Positions 8,204-17,248 of a stretch of DNA of 64,000 nt are shown piece by piece. The stretch comes from Lutibacter oricola (lineage in GTDB: Bacteria > Bacteroidota > Bacteroidia > Flavobacteriales > Flavobacteriaceae). The notes beneath the pieces were generated by a model. That model was not told the DNA's origin. It was given only the letters and a program-made list of their open reading frames with translations, and did no database searches. The translations under genes and the position numbers were made by a program. Position 1 is the first letter of the stretch; each line of letters begins with the position of its first letter. Location of the stretch: positions 1-64,000 of the forward strand of contig NZ_FNNJ01000012.1 in assembly GCF_900106565.1 (NCBI RefSeq), in the 5' to 3' direction.

Positions 8204-9511
8204 ATGAATACAAAAGCAAATACATTAGGACCTATTTTAATTATAGCAGGACTATTTTTTATATTTGGATTTGTAACTTGGATTAACGGAGCGTTAATTC
8301 CTTTTATGAAAACCATCAATCAGTTAACAGATCAGCAATCTTTTTATGTGGCATCAGCATCTTATGTTTCATTTTTTTTAATGGCGCTACCAGCATCCTA
8401 TTTATTAGGAAAAATAGGATATAGAAAAGGCATGTCTGTAGGGTTGTTTGTAATGGCTATTGGTGCTTTGGTATTTATTCCTGCAGCTAATGCACGTACC
8501 TATTGGTTATTTTTATTGGGTATTTTTATACAAGGTACTGGAATGACTATTTTACAAACAGCCTCGAATCCATATATTACTATTTTAGGCCCTATAGAAA
8601 GTGGAGCAAAACGTATTGCAATTATGGGAATTGCTAATAAAGTAGCAGGAGCACTAGGTTCGTTAATTTTTGGAGCGCTATTATTAGCAGGTATTGATAA
8701 AGTTAATGATCAAATTGCAGAAGTTTCACTATCCGAAAAGGAGGCTTTATTAAATACCATGGCAAATAGCGTAATAACACCTTATTTAGTAATGGCAGCA
8801 GTATTATTTATATTGGGTGTTTTAATACGTAAGGCACCATTACCTCATGTAGAGGCTTCACCTATAGAAGAGGCTACTAAAAATGAAAAAGAGATAACGG
8901 GTAAAACCAACATTTTTCAATTTCCACACTTATGGTTGGGTGTATTAACCTTATTTGTTTATGTAGGGGCAGAAGTTATTGCAGGAGATTCTATAATAGC
9001 CTATGGTATTTCAACTGGTTTTTCTGCGGAAGAAGCCAAATATTTTACAACATACACGTTGTTAGCAATGGTTGTAACGTATGCGTTAGGCGTAGTGTTA
9101 ATACCAAAAATTATAAGTCAAGGTACTGCCTTAAAAGTAAGTGCTGTATTGGGTATTGTATTTAGTGTATGTATTATTTTAACAACTGGGTTTACATCCG
9201 TGTTATTTGTTGCAGCTTTAGGTATTGCAAATGCTTTGGTTTGGCCAGCAGTTTGGCCTTTAACTTTACAAGGTTTGGGCAAGTTTACCAAAACAGCATC
9301 AGCATTGTTAATTATGGCCATTGCTGGAGGGGCATTAATTCCACCATTGTATGGGTATTTGGTAGATAGTTCTAAGGCTACTTTAATTGCTTCAGGTATA
9401 GAAGAAACAACGGCATTGGCTGTTGCTAGTAATTCTAGCTATTGGATTTTAATTCCTTGTTATTGCATTATATTGTATTTCGCTGTTTGGGGGCATAAGC
9501 AGAAGGGGTAG
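8204..9511 (+). CDS. Sugar MFS transporter, FucP/GluP family
   Basis: A 435-residue major facilitator with 12 predicted helices. It has the FucP-family N-terminus (FFIFGFVTWINGALIPFMK), the RKGMSVGLF loop after helix 2 and the ILQTASNPYITILGP segment. FucP is an L-fucose:proton symporter; close Bacteroidetes relatives also move glucose, galactose or other hexoses, so the substrate is open. It follows the histidine kinase by 8 bases. A heptamer array begins on the base after the stop codon. Confidence 0.88.
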   Translation: MNTKANTLGPILIIAGLFFIFGFVTWINGALIPFMKTINQLTDQQSFYVASASYVSFFLMALPASYLLGKIGYRKGMSVGLFVMAIGALVFIPAANARTYWLFLLGIFIQGTGMTILQTASNPYITILGPIESGAKRIAIMGIANKVAGALGSLIFGALLLAGIDKVNDQIAEVSLSEKEALLNTMANSVITPYLVMAAVLFILGVLIRKAPLPHVEASPIEEATKNEKEITGKTNIFQFPHLWLGVLTLFVYVGAEVIAGDSIIAYGISTGFSAEEAKYFTTYTLLAMVVTYALGVVLIPKIISQGTALKVSAVLGIVFSVCIILTTGFTSVLFVAALGIANALVWPAVWPLTLQGLGKFTKTASALLIMAIAGGALIPPLYGYLVDSSKATLIASGIEETTALAVASNSSYWILIPCYCIILYFAVWGHKQKG

Positions 9512-9532
9512 TTGTTGGTTGCTGGTTGTTGG
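9512..9532. repeat. Heptamer array abutting a stop codon
   Basis: Three 7-bp units (TTGTTGG, TTGCTGG, TTGTTGG) start directly after the TAG of the transporter gene. They end at TCATTTCGACTCCGCTC, the same junction used by the longer CCARCAA arrays (seen there on the other strand). Confidence 0.8.
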
Positions 9533-9572
9533 TCATTTCGACTCCGCTCAATGACCTAAAAAAAAGAAAAGC

Positions 9573-9787
9573 GTCCTATGAAATTTTCAGTAGAAAATAC
9601 ATCCGAAGAAAAAGAAACAGGCGGTGGTGTTTGAGCGCAGCGAGTTCAGCGCATGTCTTTTTTAAGGAATAGTATTTTAAAGAAAATATCATCAGACTAG
9701 ATTTTTGGTTCTTTTCATCAATGGAAAAGAACAAAAGTAAACTAATTAGTAAAATTTATAGTGGATTCCTGCCTGTGCCGGAATGAA
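9573..9787 (-). repeat. 215-bp dispersed element, copy 2
   Basis: Same boundaries and internal GTTCTTTTC/GAAAAGAAC hairpin as the other copies. The terminal GGAATGAC is changed to GGAATGAA here. Confidence 0.9.
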
Positions 9788-9899
9788 AGTACTAGTATTG
9801 TTGTAACGTGAGATTCTTCGCTTTCGCTGCGCTGCATATAGAATGACAAGTAGAGACTATCATTTCGACTCCGCTCAATGACCTAAAAAAGAGAAGAGC

Positions 9900-9960
9900 G
9901 TCCTATGAAATTTTCAGTAGAAAATACATCCGAAGAAAAAGAAACAGGCGGTGGTGTTTG
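9900..9960 (-). repeat. Truncated 215-bp element
   Basis: Only the first 61 bases are present, from GTCCTATGAAATTTTCAG to GGTGGTGTTTG. The rest is replaced by a heptamer array whose first unit is the element's own GTGTTTG. Confidence 0.85.
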
Positions 9961-9995
9961 GTGTTTGGTGTTTGGTTATTGGTTATTGGTTGCTG
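9954..9995. repeat. Heptamer array (GTGTTTG, GTTATTG, GTTGCTG)
   Basis: Exactly six 7-bp units: GTGTTTG three times, GTTATTG twice and GTTGCTG once. It ends directly at GTCATTTCGACTCCGC. The first unit overlaps the end of the truncated 215-bp element. Confidence 0.88.
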
Positions 9996-10036
9996 GTCAT
10001 TTCGACTCCGCTCAATGACCTAAAAAAATGAAGAGG

Positions 10037-10250
10037 GTCCTATGAAATTTTCAGTAGAAAATACATCCGAAGAAAAAGAAACAGGCGGTGGTGTTTGAGC
10101 GCAGCGAGTTCAGCGCATGTCTTTTTTAAGGAATAGTATTTTAAAGAAAATATCATCAGACTAGATTTTTGGTTCTTTTCATCAATGGAAAAGAACAAAG
10201 TATACTTATTAGTAAAACTCATAATGGATTCCTGCCTGCGTAGGAATGAC
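10037..10250 (-). repeat. 215-bp dispersed element, copy 3
   Basis: Full copy, one base shorter than the others because of AACAAAGT instead of AACAAAAGT. It ends in TGCCTGCGTAGGAATGAC. Confidence 0.9.
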
Positions 10251-10440
10251 AGTAGCACTATTGTTGAAACGTGAGATTCTTCAGTTCCGCTACGCTGCTC
10301 TCAGAATGACAAGTTGAGACGTTTATTTCGACTCTGCTCAATGGAAAAGAACAAAAGCAAACTAATTAGTAAAACTCATAATGGATTCCTGCCTACGCAG
10401 GAATGACAGTAATAGACTACCTCGTTTGTTATCTCAACTG

Positions 10441-10873
10441 CAGTGGAGAGATCTTGCACCACCAATTACCACTATTTAAAACAATTCTAAATTACTTTAA
10501 AACTAATAAAAGGGTAAAAACCCCCTAAACAAAAACGAAAATATAAGTAAATTGCAAATAAATACCTAAATTGCTAATTACTGGTATTTTGTACCCTCAA
10601 AGTAAGAAAAGAAAAACAGTGGCAAAGCCTTGTTAACAGGTTAAGCAATATGTAATACTTAATTAAGTAACATATTGTTTTGTACTGTACTTTTTTTTGA
10701 GTTCTAACCAGAATTCAATATTTCATATTTTAGGGTTTAAAAAAGTAATAAGTAGTTGTTGTAAGTGTCTTGTTTGCAGTAAGATAAACAGTTCGACACC
10801 TATATTTTTAAATATAGAAAGATGTTACCTTTAAGGTTTTAAATTTATTAAGAAAAGAAAGAAAAAGAAATAG
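10441..10873 (+). promoter_or_regulatory. Long leader region before the polysaccharide operon
   Basis: Over 400 bases of AT-rich, ORF-free sequence lie before the first biosynthesis gene. It contains a strong imperfect hairpin at 10646-10677 (CAATATGT..TACTTAA/TTAAGTA..ACATATTG), followed by T-rich sequence, and a second perfect hairpin at 10800-10817 (CTATATTT/AAATATAG). The layout suggests attenuation or antitermination of the operon, but no UpxY/NusG-like gene is in the window. No convincing TAnnTTTG element was found. Confidence 0.45.
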
Positions 10874-11851
10874 ATGAAAAATAGTACTGTATTAGTAACA
10901 GGAGGCGCAGGGTTTATAGGCTCTAACCTTTGTGAAGAATTAATTGCATTAGATAATAAAGTTGTTTGTTTAGATAATTTTGCCACTGGTAAAATGGAAA
11001 ACATAAACCATTTAATGGAGCATCCAAATTTTACTTTAATTGGTGGAGACATTCGAAACACTGAAGACTGTAACAAAGCGTGTACAGGCGTAGATTATGT
11101 ACTGCATCAAGCAGCATTGGGTTCTGTACCCAGGTCTATTAAAGACCCTATTACTACTAATGATGTAAACATATCAGGTTTTCTAAATATGCTATCGGCA
11201 GCAAGAGATGCAAAGGTTAAACGATTTGTTTATGCGGCAAGTTCTTCTACTTACGGAGATTCTAAAGGTTTGCCTAAAGTAGAAGATGTTATTGGAAAAC
11301 CATTATCTCCATATGCAATTACAAAATATGTTAACGAGTTGTATGCAGATATTTTTAAAAAAACATACAATTTAGATACTGTGGGTTTGCGATATTTTAA
11401 TGTGTTTGGAAGAAAGCAAGATCCAAATGGAGCTTATGCAGCTGTAATACCAAAATTTGTAATTCAATTTATGAATTATGAATCGCCAGTAATTAATGGA
11501 GATGGAGAGTATTCAAGAGATTTTACTTATATAGATAATGTTATTCAAATGAATTTATTGGCGCTAAGTACTACAAATACAGCAGCGTTAAATAATGTAT
11601 ACAATACAGCTTTTGGTGAAAGAACTACTTTAAACCAATTGATTGTAGCCTTACAAAATGAATTAGGAAAATTCGATCCAAAAATTAAAGAGGTAAACAT
11701 AAAATACGGTCCTAATAGAGCAGGAGATATTCCACATTCATTGGCGTCTATAGATAAAGCAAAAAGTTTGTTGGGGTATCAACCAAAGTATTCTATAGAA
11801 GCTGGCTTAAAAGAAGCAGTGAAATGGTATTGGGAGAATTTGAAAAAGTAA
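10874..11851 (+). CDS. UDP-N-acetylglucosamine 4-epimerase-like SDR (WbpP/TviC type)
   Basis: A 325-residue extended short-chain dehydrogenase/epimerase. The NAD-binding GGAGFIG is at residues 10-16. The catalytic residues are Ser in AASSSTYG (about residues 121-128) and YAITK with Tyr147 and Lys151. Length and motifs (HQAALGSVPRS, GDGEYSRDFTYIDN) match the WbpP/TviC group, which interconverts UDP-GlcNAc and UDP-GalNAc or their uronic acids. The next gene is the matching 6-dehydrogenase, the same pairing as TviB/TviC and WbpO/WbpP. Together they would supply a hexosaminuronic acid for the polysaccharide. A related 4-epimerase substrate is possible. Confidence 0.82.
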   Translation: MKNSTVLVTGGAGFIGSNLCEELIALDNKVVCLDNFATGKMENINHLMEHPNFTLIGGDIRNTEDCNKACTGVDYVLHQAALGSVPRSIKDPITTNDVNISGFLNMLSAARDAKVKRFVYAASSSTYGDSKGLPKVEDVIGKPLSPYAITKYVNELYADIFKKTYNLDTVGLRYFNVFGRKQDPNGAYAAVIPKFVIQFMNYESPVINGDGEYSRDFTYIDNVIQMNLLALSTTNTAALNNVYNTAFGERTTLNQLIVALQNELGKFDPKIKEVNIKYGPNRAGDIPHSLASIDKAKSLLGYQPKYSIEAGLKEAVKWYWENLKK

Positions 11852-12104
11852 GAAGTGAATAGTGAGCACTGTAATTGAAAGGCTTGAAAACAATAAAGTA
11901 CGTTCTGTAAATTTAAGATTGACACATTGAGCTTGTCGATATGTATTTAGATAAGGTAAAATTACGTCACCTTCAGCTTGACTAGAGGTCTTTAGATTGA
12001 AAATGACGACAAAGAAAAAACTGTCAGTTCGAGTGGTTTTTTTTGAAATAAAATGTGTAGAGAACAGAGTTAGAAGAAAATAGTAAATTATCAAATAAAC
12101 AGGA
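11852..12104. other. Intergenic gap with decayed repeat fragments
   Basis: 253 bases between two genes expected to be in one operon. No gene is seen. It contains fragments such as GACACATTGAGCTTGTCGA, CACCTTCAGCTTGACTAGAGG and CTGTCAGTTCGAGTGG, which resemble short intergenic repeats of Bacteroidetes but differ from those elsewhere in this window. No clear terminator or promoter was found. Confidence 0.5.
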
Positions 12105-13385
12105 ATGAAAAAAGAAATTAAAATAGGAATTATAGGTTTAGGCTACGTAGGTTTGCCTTTAGCACGTTTGTTTGCTACTAAGTTTCCAACCGTAGGATTT
12201 GATATCAATACAGAGCGTGTTGCTGAATTAATGCAAGGTACAGATAGCACATTAGAAATTGATAATAAAACTTTACAAAGTGTTTTAGTTGAAACGCCTA
12301 CCCATAAAAACGGTCTTTTTTGCAGTACCAATATACAAGATATTGCAGCTTGTAACTACTATATAGTAACTGTACCAACACCTGTAGATAAAAATAACAA
12401 GCCCGATTTAACACCCTTGGTAAAAGCGAGTGAAACCGTGGCCAAAGTATTAAAAAAAGGAGATGTGGTAGTGTATGAATCTACTGTATACCCAGGAGCA
12501 ACAGAAGAAGTGTGTATACCAGTATTGGAAAAAGCTTCAGGGCTGGTTTTTAATACAGATTTCTTTGCCGGTTACTCACCAGAACGTATCAACCCCGGAG
12601 ACAAGGAGCATACGGTTGAAAAAATATTAAAAGTTACTGCAGGTTCTACACCGCAAATAGGAAAAGAAATAGATGCCTTGTACAATGCCGTAATTACTGC
12701 AGGTACACATTTAGCACCTTGTATAAAAGTAGCAGAAGCAGCCAAAGTAATTGAAAACTCACAACGCGATATTAATATTGCGTTTGTAAACGAGTTGGCA
12801 AAAATATTTAATTTGTTAAACATAGATACGCATGCTGTATTAGAAGCTGCAGGTACTAAATGGAATTTCTTACCATTTAAACCAGGTTTGGTTGGGGGGC
12901 ATTGTATAGGTGTAGATCCTTATTACTTGGCGCAAAAAGCACAAGAAGTTGGGTATCATCCTGAAATTATTTTAGCAGGCCGACGAATGAACGATTCTAT
13001 GGGGAGCTATGTAGCTTCTGAAGTAGTAAAACTAATGATACAAAAAGATATTAAGGTAAAAGGCGCAAACATTCTAGTATTGGGTATTACGTTTAAAGAA
13101 AACTGCCCTGATGTACGTAATACCAAAGCGGTAGATGTTATACAAGAGTTAAAACAATATGGTACTAACGTAACTATTTACGACCCTTGGGCAAATCCTG
13201 CTGAAGTAATGCACGAATACGGATTAGAAACAAGTAACGAACAACCAACAACTAAGCACGATACCATTGTACTAACCGTAGCCCATAACCAATTTTTAAC
13301 CTTAGAGTTAAATACATTGTTAGTTAAAAATGGTATAATTTACGATGTGAAAGGGGTTTTATTAGAATCCGATAGAAGTTTATAA
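12105..13385 (+). CDS. Nucleotide-sugar 6-dehydrogenase (WbpO/TviB type)
   Basis: A 426-residue UDP-glucose/GDP-mannose dehydrogenase family protein. NAD binding is shown by GIIGLGYVG (residues 8-16). The nucleophilic cysteine is Cys267 in FKPGLVGGHCIGVDPYYL, a context typical of UDP-HexNAc dehydrogenases. Central-domain helix EAAKVIENSQRDINIAFVNE is also conserved. It oxidises C6 of a UDP-N-acetylhexosamine to the uronic acid with two NAD+. With the 4-epimerase upstream it probably yields UDP-GalNAcA or UDP-GlcNAcA; with WecB (14906) a ManNAcA route is also possible. Confidence 0.88.
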   Translation: MKKEIKIGIIGLGYVGLPLARLFATKFPTVGFDINTERVAELMQGTDSTLEIDNKTLQSVLVETPTHKNGLFCSTNIQDIAACNYYIVTVPTPVDKNNKPDLTPLVKASETVAKVLKKGDVVVYESTVYPGATEEVCIPVLEKASGLVFNTDFFAGYSPERINPGDKEHTVEKILKVTAGSTPQIGKEIDALYNAVITAGTHLAPCIKVAEAAKVIENSQRDINIAFVNELAKIFNLLNIDTHAVLEAAGTKWNFLPFKPGLVGGHCIGVDPYYLAQKAQEVGYHPEIILAGRRMNDSMGSYVASEVVKLMIQKDIKVKGANILVLGITFKENCPDVRNTKAVDVIQELKQYGTNVTIYDPWANPAEVMHEYGLETSNEQPTTKHDTIVLTVAHNQFLTLELNTLLVKNGIIYDVKGVLLESDRSL

Positions 13386-13417
13386 TAATATAACAGTAGC
13401 TTTAATTTTAAATTAAA

Positions 13418-14902
13418 TTGAACAATTCAAAAACAAATAATACAGTACAAGTTTTTTGGGTAGCAATGGGAAGTATGAGTTCAATTGCTTTGTCAATTTT
13501 AAGTGCAGCTATTTTATCTAGATATTTTGATAAAAACGATTATGGAACATATAAGCAGATAGTATATGTTTATACTACTTTGTTGATTGTGTTTTCTGCA
13601 GGGTTACCACGTGTTTTTTCCTTTTTTTTACCAAGGTATAGTATAGAAGAAGGGAAGGCTATCGTTAGAAAAGTAAATAAAGTTTTGTTTTTAGCAGGAC
13701 TAATTTTTTCTATTTTTTTGTTCTTTTTTTCAAGTGTTATTGCTGATGTTTTGAAGAATCCAGATTTGTCTTATGGATTGAAAATTTTTTCACCGATTCC
13801 ATTATTTTTATTACCTACTTTAGGTGTTGAAGGAATATTTTCAACATATAAACGAACAATTTATATTGCTATTTATAATACTTTATCAAGATTATTAATG
13901 CTTCTTTTTATTGTAGGACCAGTAGTTATATTTAAAGGGAATTATATTTCTGCAATTTATGGATGGTTAATCGTTTCAATAATAACATTTGTAATGGCCT
14001 ATTTTTTTAAAAGGATTCCTTTTAAAAAAATTAAAAAAGTAAATACATCTCTTAGATATAAAGAAATTTTTGCTTATAGTATTCCTCTAGTAACGGCAAG
14101 TATATGGGGGATTGCAATAAAAGGAGCTGATCAATTCTATATTAGCAGATATTTTGGTAGGGAAGTTTTTGCTGAGTTTTCAAATGGGTTTATAGAGTTA
14201 CCTTTTGTGTCTATGATAACCGGAAGTACTTCGGTAGTTTTGATGCCTATGTTTTCAAAAGTTTTTTATGAAAATAAAGGTGTTGATAAATTAGTAGGTA
14301 CTTGGCAAAATGTTTTGAATAAATCATCAAAATTAATTTTTCCTTTAGTTATATTTTTTATTGTTTTTGCTAATGAAATAATGGTAGTTTTATATTCAGA
14401 ACGCTATGAACAATCAAGTATTTACTTTAGAATAAATATGTTTTTAAATTTTTTCAATATAATAATTTTTGCTCCTTTATTTTTAGCAATGGGAAAAACA
14501 AAGTTATACGCAATAGTTCATATGGTATTAGCTATTATTATTTGGAGTTTTGATTACATATTAATTCAAATATTTTATTCACCAATTGCAATTGCTTTAA
14601 ATTCAACAATATTAAATATTGTTAAAATTATCTTTTTTGTTTATTTATCTTCAGATTTATTAAAAGTTAAATTTTTAGATTTATTTCCATTAAAAAGTTT
14701 TGGTGTAATTTTGATGCATGGAATAATTATGGTAACAATTGTTAAAGCTTTTCAAGTTTATTTGTCAGTGAACTTGCCATTGTTTTTACAAATGATTGTT
14801 TGTTCTTTGTTATACGCTATATTCCTATTAATTACAAGTAAATTTTTCAAATTAGATTATATAAGTATTATAAAACCACTTATTCAACGAATAAAAAAAT
14901 AA
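13418..14902 (+). CDS. Wzx-type polysaccharide flippase
   Basis: A 494-residue polytopic protein with about 12-14 helices and the polysaccharide-transporter (MATE/MOP superfamily) N-terminus: VFWVAMGSMSSIALSILSAAILSRYFDKNDYGTYKQ. It would flip lipid-linked repeat units across the inner membrane. I accept the TTG start at 13418 because the next ATG (residue 17) lies inside the first helix. The gene is in the operon between the dehydrogenase and WecB, with only 3 bases before wecB. Confidence 0.87.
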   Translation: MNNSKTNNTVQVFWVAMGSMSSIALSILSAAILSRYFDKNDYGTYKQIVYVYTTLLIVFSAGLPRVFSFFLPRYSIEEGKAIVRKVNKVLFLAGLIFSIFLFFFSSVIADVLKNPDLSYGLKIFSPIPLFLLPTLGVEGIFSTYKRTIYIAIYNTLSRLLMLLFIVGPVVIFKGNYISAIYGWLIVSIITFVMAYFFKRIPFKKIKKVNTSLRYKEIFAYSIPLVTASIWGIAIKGADQFYISRYFGREVFAEFSNGFIELPFVSMITGSTSVVLMPMFSKVFYENKGVDKLVGTWQNVLNKSSKLIFPLVIFFIVFANEIMVVLYSERYEQSSIYFRINMFLNFFNIIIFAPLFLAMGKTKLYAIVHMVLAIIIWSFDYILIQIFYSPIAIALNSTILNIVKIIFFVYLSSDLLKVKFLDLFPLKSFGVILMHGIIMVTIVKAFQVYLSVNLPLFLQMIVCSLLYAIFLLITSKFFKLDYISIIKPLIQRIKK

Positions 14903-14905
14903 AAT

Positions 14906-15997
14906 ATGCATATTACATTAATAGCAGGGGCAAGACCCAACTTTATTAAGATTGCACCTATCATACATGCAATACATAAAGCAAAAGAACTAGGAGAAAA
15001 CATAGATTGTAGACTTGTACACACAGGTCAACATTATGATAAAAAAATGAGTGCTACTTTTTTTGAAGAATTAAATATTCCTCATCCAAATACAAATCTT
15101 GGATGTGGTGGTGGTTCGCAAGCAGAACAAACAGCCTCTATATTAATAGCTTTTGAAAAAGAATTGATTGCTAATCCTACAGATTTAGTATTAGTTGTTG
15201 GTGACGTAACTTCTACGATGGCATGTGCAATTGTAGCAAAAAAGTTAAATACAAAAGTAACTCATGTTGAAGCGGGTATACGTTCGTTTGACTTAACAAT
15301 GCCTGAAGAAATAAACAGAATGGTTACGGATAGTATTACTGATTATTTCTTTACAACTTCAACGAATGCTAATGAAAACCTAGTTAAAAGCGGTGTTAAT
15401 GAGAAAAATGTGTATTTTGTAGGGAATGTAATGATCGATACATTATTAGCTAACAAACCTAATTTCAAGAAGCCTTTATTCTTTGATGAATTACAATTAA
15501 AAGAAAAAGAATACTTTGTTTTGACAATGCATAGACCAGCAAATGTAGATGAAATTGAAAAATTTAGACAAATGATGTTTGAAATTGTCAACAACGTACA
15601 TCAACTACCTGTATTATTTCCAATCCATCCTAGAACTGCTAAAATAATTAAAGAATTAAATTTAAACGCATCAAACTTAATTATAGTAGACCCTCTAGGG
15701 TATTTAGAATTTAATTATTTGGTACAACATTCAAAAGCTGTAATAACAGATTCTGGAGGCATAACAGAGGAGACAACAGTGATGGGGATACCTTGCTTAA
15801 CATTGAGAGATAATACAGAAAGACCTGAAACAATAACTTTAGGTACAAATGAATTAATAGGTACAAATCCTAAAAAAATAAAACCTGGTTTAGATAAATT
15901 ATTTGCAGGAAAATGGAAAAAAGGTGGGATACCTGAATTATGGGATGGTAAAACAGCTGAAAGAATTATTGATGAGATATTAATTTTGTTTAAATAG
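14906..15997 (+). CDS. wecB: UDP-N-acetylglucosamine 2-epimerase (non-hydrolysing)
   Basis: A 363-residue enzyme of the WecB/MnaA family, which converts UDP-GlcNAc to UDP-ManNAc. Family signatures are the N-terminal GARPNFIKIAPI, HTGQHYDKKMS, VEAGIRSFD (with MPEEINR following), the MHRPANVD segment and TDSGGITEE near the C-terminus. It is the usual length. It starts 3 bases after the flippase gene. It implies a ManNAc-derived sugar in the polymer, possibly further oxidised by the 6-dehydrogenase upstream. Confidence 0.95.
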   Translation: MHITLIAGARPNFIKIAPIIHAIHKAKELGENIDCRLVHTGQHYDKKMSATFFEELNIPHPNTNLGCGGGSQAEQTASILIAFEKELIANPTDLVLVVGDVTSTMACAIVAKKLNTKVTHVEAGIRSFDLTMPEEINRMVTDSITDYFFTTSTNANENLVKSGVNEKNVYFVGNVMIDTLLANKPNFKKPLFFDELQLKEKEYFVLTMHRPANVDEIEKFRQMMFEIVNNVHQLPVLFPIHPRTAKIIKELNLNASNLIIVDPLGYLEFNYLVQHSKAVITDSGGITEETTVMGIPCLTLRDNTERPETITLGTNELIGTNPKKIKPGLDKLFAGKWKKGGIPELWDGKTAERIIDEILILFK

Positions 15998-16030
15998 GTA
16001 GAGTATATATTAATTGTTTTTTTATAAAAG

Positions 16031-17245
16031 ATGTTATACAAAACAGCTCAAAATAGGTTTGGTTTATATGTCCTTCTAGCTTTGCTATTTTTTCTATGGC
16101 CTTTTTTTGGGTTATGTATTGCTTTATTAACTGTACAAATAAAAGATTTTAAATATTATGTAGTACCTTTTTTCTTTTTGTTAGGGTATTCTATAACCTT
16201 CAAATTAACAGAAGCAGATTCATACTCTTATGGAGTTCAGTTTTTGGAAATAAGAGAATTATCCTTTATAGATTTTTTTAAAAGCAGCTATTTGAAAGGG
16301 GAAACCACAGATTTATATAAAACATTTTTATATGCTATTTTAAGTTGTTTTACCAAAAGTCCTAAATTTTTATTTGGAGTTGTAGCTCTTGTTTATGGAT
16401 ATTTATTTATAAAATGTGTAGAGTTTTTTATAGGGAATACTAAAAAAGAGTTTATACATTACTATATGCTTTTAGTATTCACTTTGGTAATACCTTTTGT
16501 AAATTTAAATGGTTTTAGATTTTGGACAGCATCATTTTATTTTGTGTATGCATTATTTCTTTTTTCAAAGAAAAAGGATTCAAAATATCTTTTATTAGTA
16601 GCTTCAACAGTTTTTATTCATTTTAGTTTTGTTTTGCCAGTAATATTTATATTAGTATTTTACTTTGTAGGTAAAAAACCTAAGATTTATTTAGTGTTCT
16701 TTATTATCACTTTATTAATAAATAACTTTATATCAGTATTTATTGATATTGGTTCTTCTTTTCTTTCAAATATTTTTTTAGATAAATTAAATAATTACAC
16801 AATTTCTAATTATGCTAGTAGTGTAATAGAAGGTAAGGGTGAAGTATCTAAAGTTTTTTTAATTTTAAATAATTATCAAATATGGTATATGTTTATAACG
16901 GTATTTATAACGAGGTTAAATTTTTTAAGATATGAGTTTAATGAGGAAATAAATAATTTATTCTGTATTTTAATTTTAATGTTTAGCTTTATAAATATAT
17001 TTGGAGATTTGCCATCAATGCACAGGTTTAATAGTATTGTAATGTTATTAACATTAAACTACATGATGAGAGTTTTTACACTAAATAGAACAACTTTAAT
17101 GAAAAATCTAAATTATTTGGCTTTACCAACTATTTTAGTAAGTACCTACCAAGCATTTGACTTAAGTGTTGACTTATTTAGTTCAGAAATAGTAACGGGT
17201 ACATTATTTTCAATATTAACAGAAAAAAGTTATTTAATATATTAA
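16031..17245 (+). CDS. Probable polysaccharide polymerase (Wzy/EpsG-like)
   Basis: A 404-residue membrane protein with about 10 helices and no catalytic motif of other families. The EADSYSYGVQFLEIRE segment after the second or third helix, the position between wecB and transferase genes, and the overall pattern (NLNGFRFWTASFYFVYALFLF) match the EpsG/Wzy polymerase group. It would join repeat units at the periplasmic face. These proteins diverge strongly, so the call rests on topology and context. Confidence 0.72.
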   Translation: MLYKTAQNRFGLYVLLALLFFLWPFFGLCIALLTVQIKDFKYYVVPFFFLLGYSITFKLTEADSYSYGVQFLEIRELSFIDFFKSSYLKGETTDLYKTFLYAILSCFTKSPKFLFGVVALVYGYLFIKCVEFFIGNTKKEFIHYYMLLVFTLVIPFVNLNGFRFWTASFYFVYALFLFSKKKDSKYLLLVASTVFIHFSFVLPVIFILVFYFVGKKPKIYLVFFIITLLINNFISVFIDIGSSFLSNIFLDKLNNYTISNYASSVIEGKGEVSKVFLILNNYQIWYMFITVFITRLNFLRYEFNEEINNLFCILILMFSFINIFGDLPSMHRFNSIVMLLTLNYMMRVFTLNRTTLMKNLNYLALPTILVSTYQAFDLSVDLFSSEIVTGTLFSILTEKSYLIY

Positions 17246-17248
17246 TTT

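Larger units (their letters stand above)
9533..10440. repeat. Repeat field left of the polysaccharide cluster
   Basis: No gene is seen. It contains two full 215-bp elements (9573-9787 and 10037-10250), one truncated copy (9900-9960) fused to a heptamer array, REP-like motifs of the types CATTTCGACTCCGCTCAATG, CGTGAGATTCTTC...AGAATGACAAG and GGATTCCTGCCTACGCAGG, and partial copies near 10340-10410. The short open frame at 10040-10258 on the minus strand is repeat sequence. Confidence 0.85.

Noticed and set aside
10040-10258. 72-residue frame containing SLKKTCAELAALKHHRLFLFLRMYFLLKIS, also present in the other 215-bp copies
   Set aside because: It lies wholly in the dispersed element, has no ribosome binding site or homologue I recognise outside such repeats, and stays open only because the copies are nearly identical. 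A translated mini-protein is not excluded, but nothing supports it.
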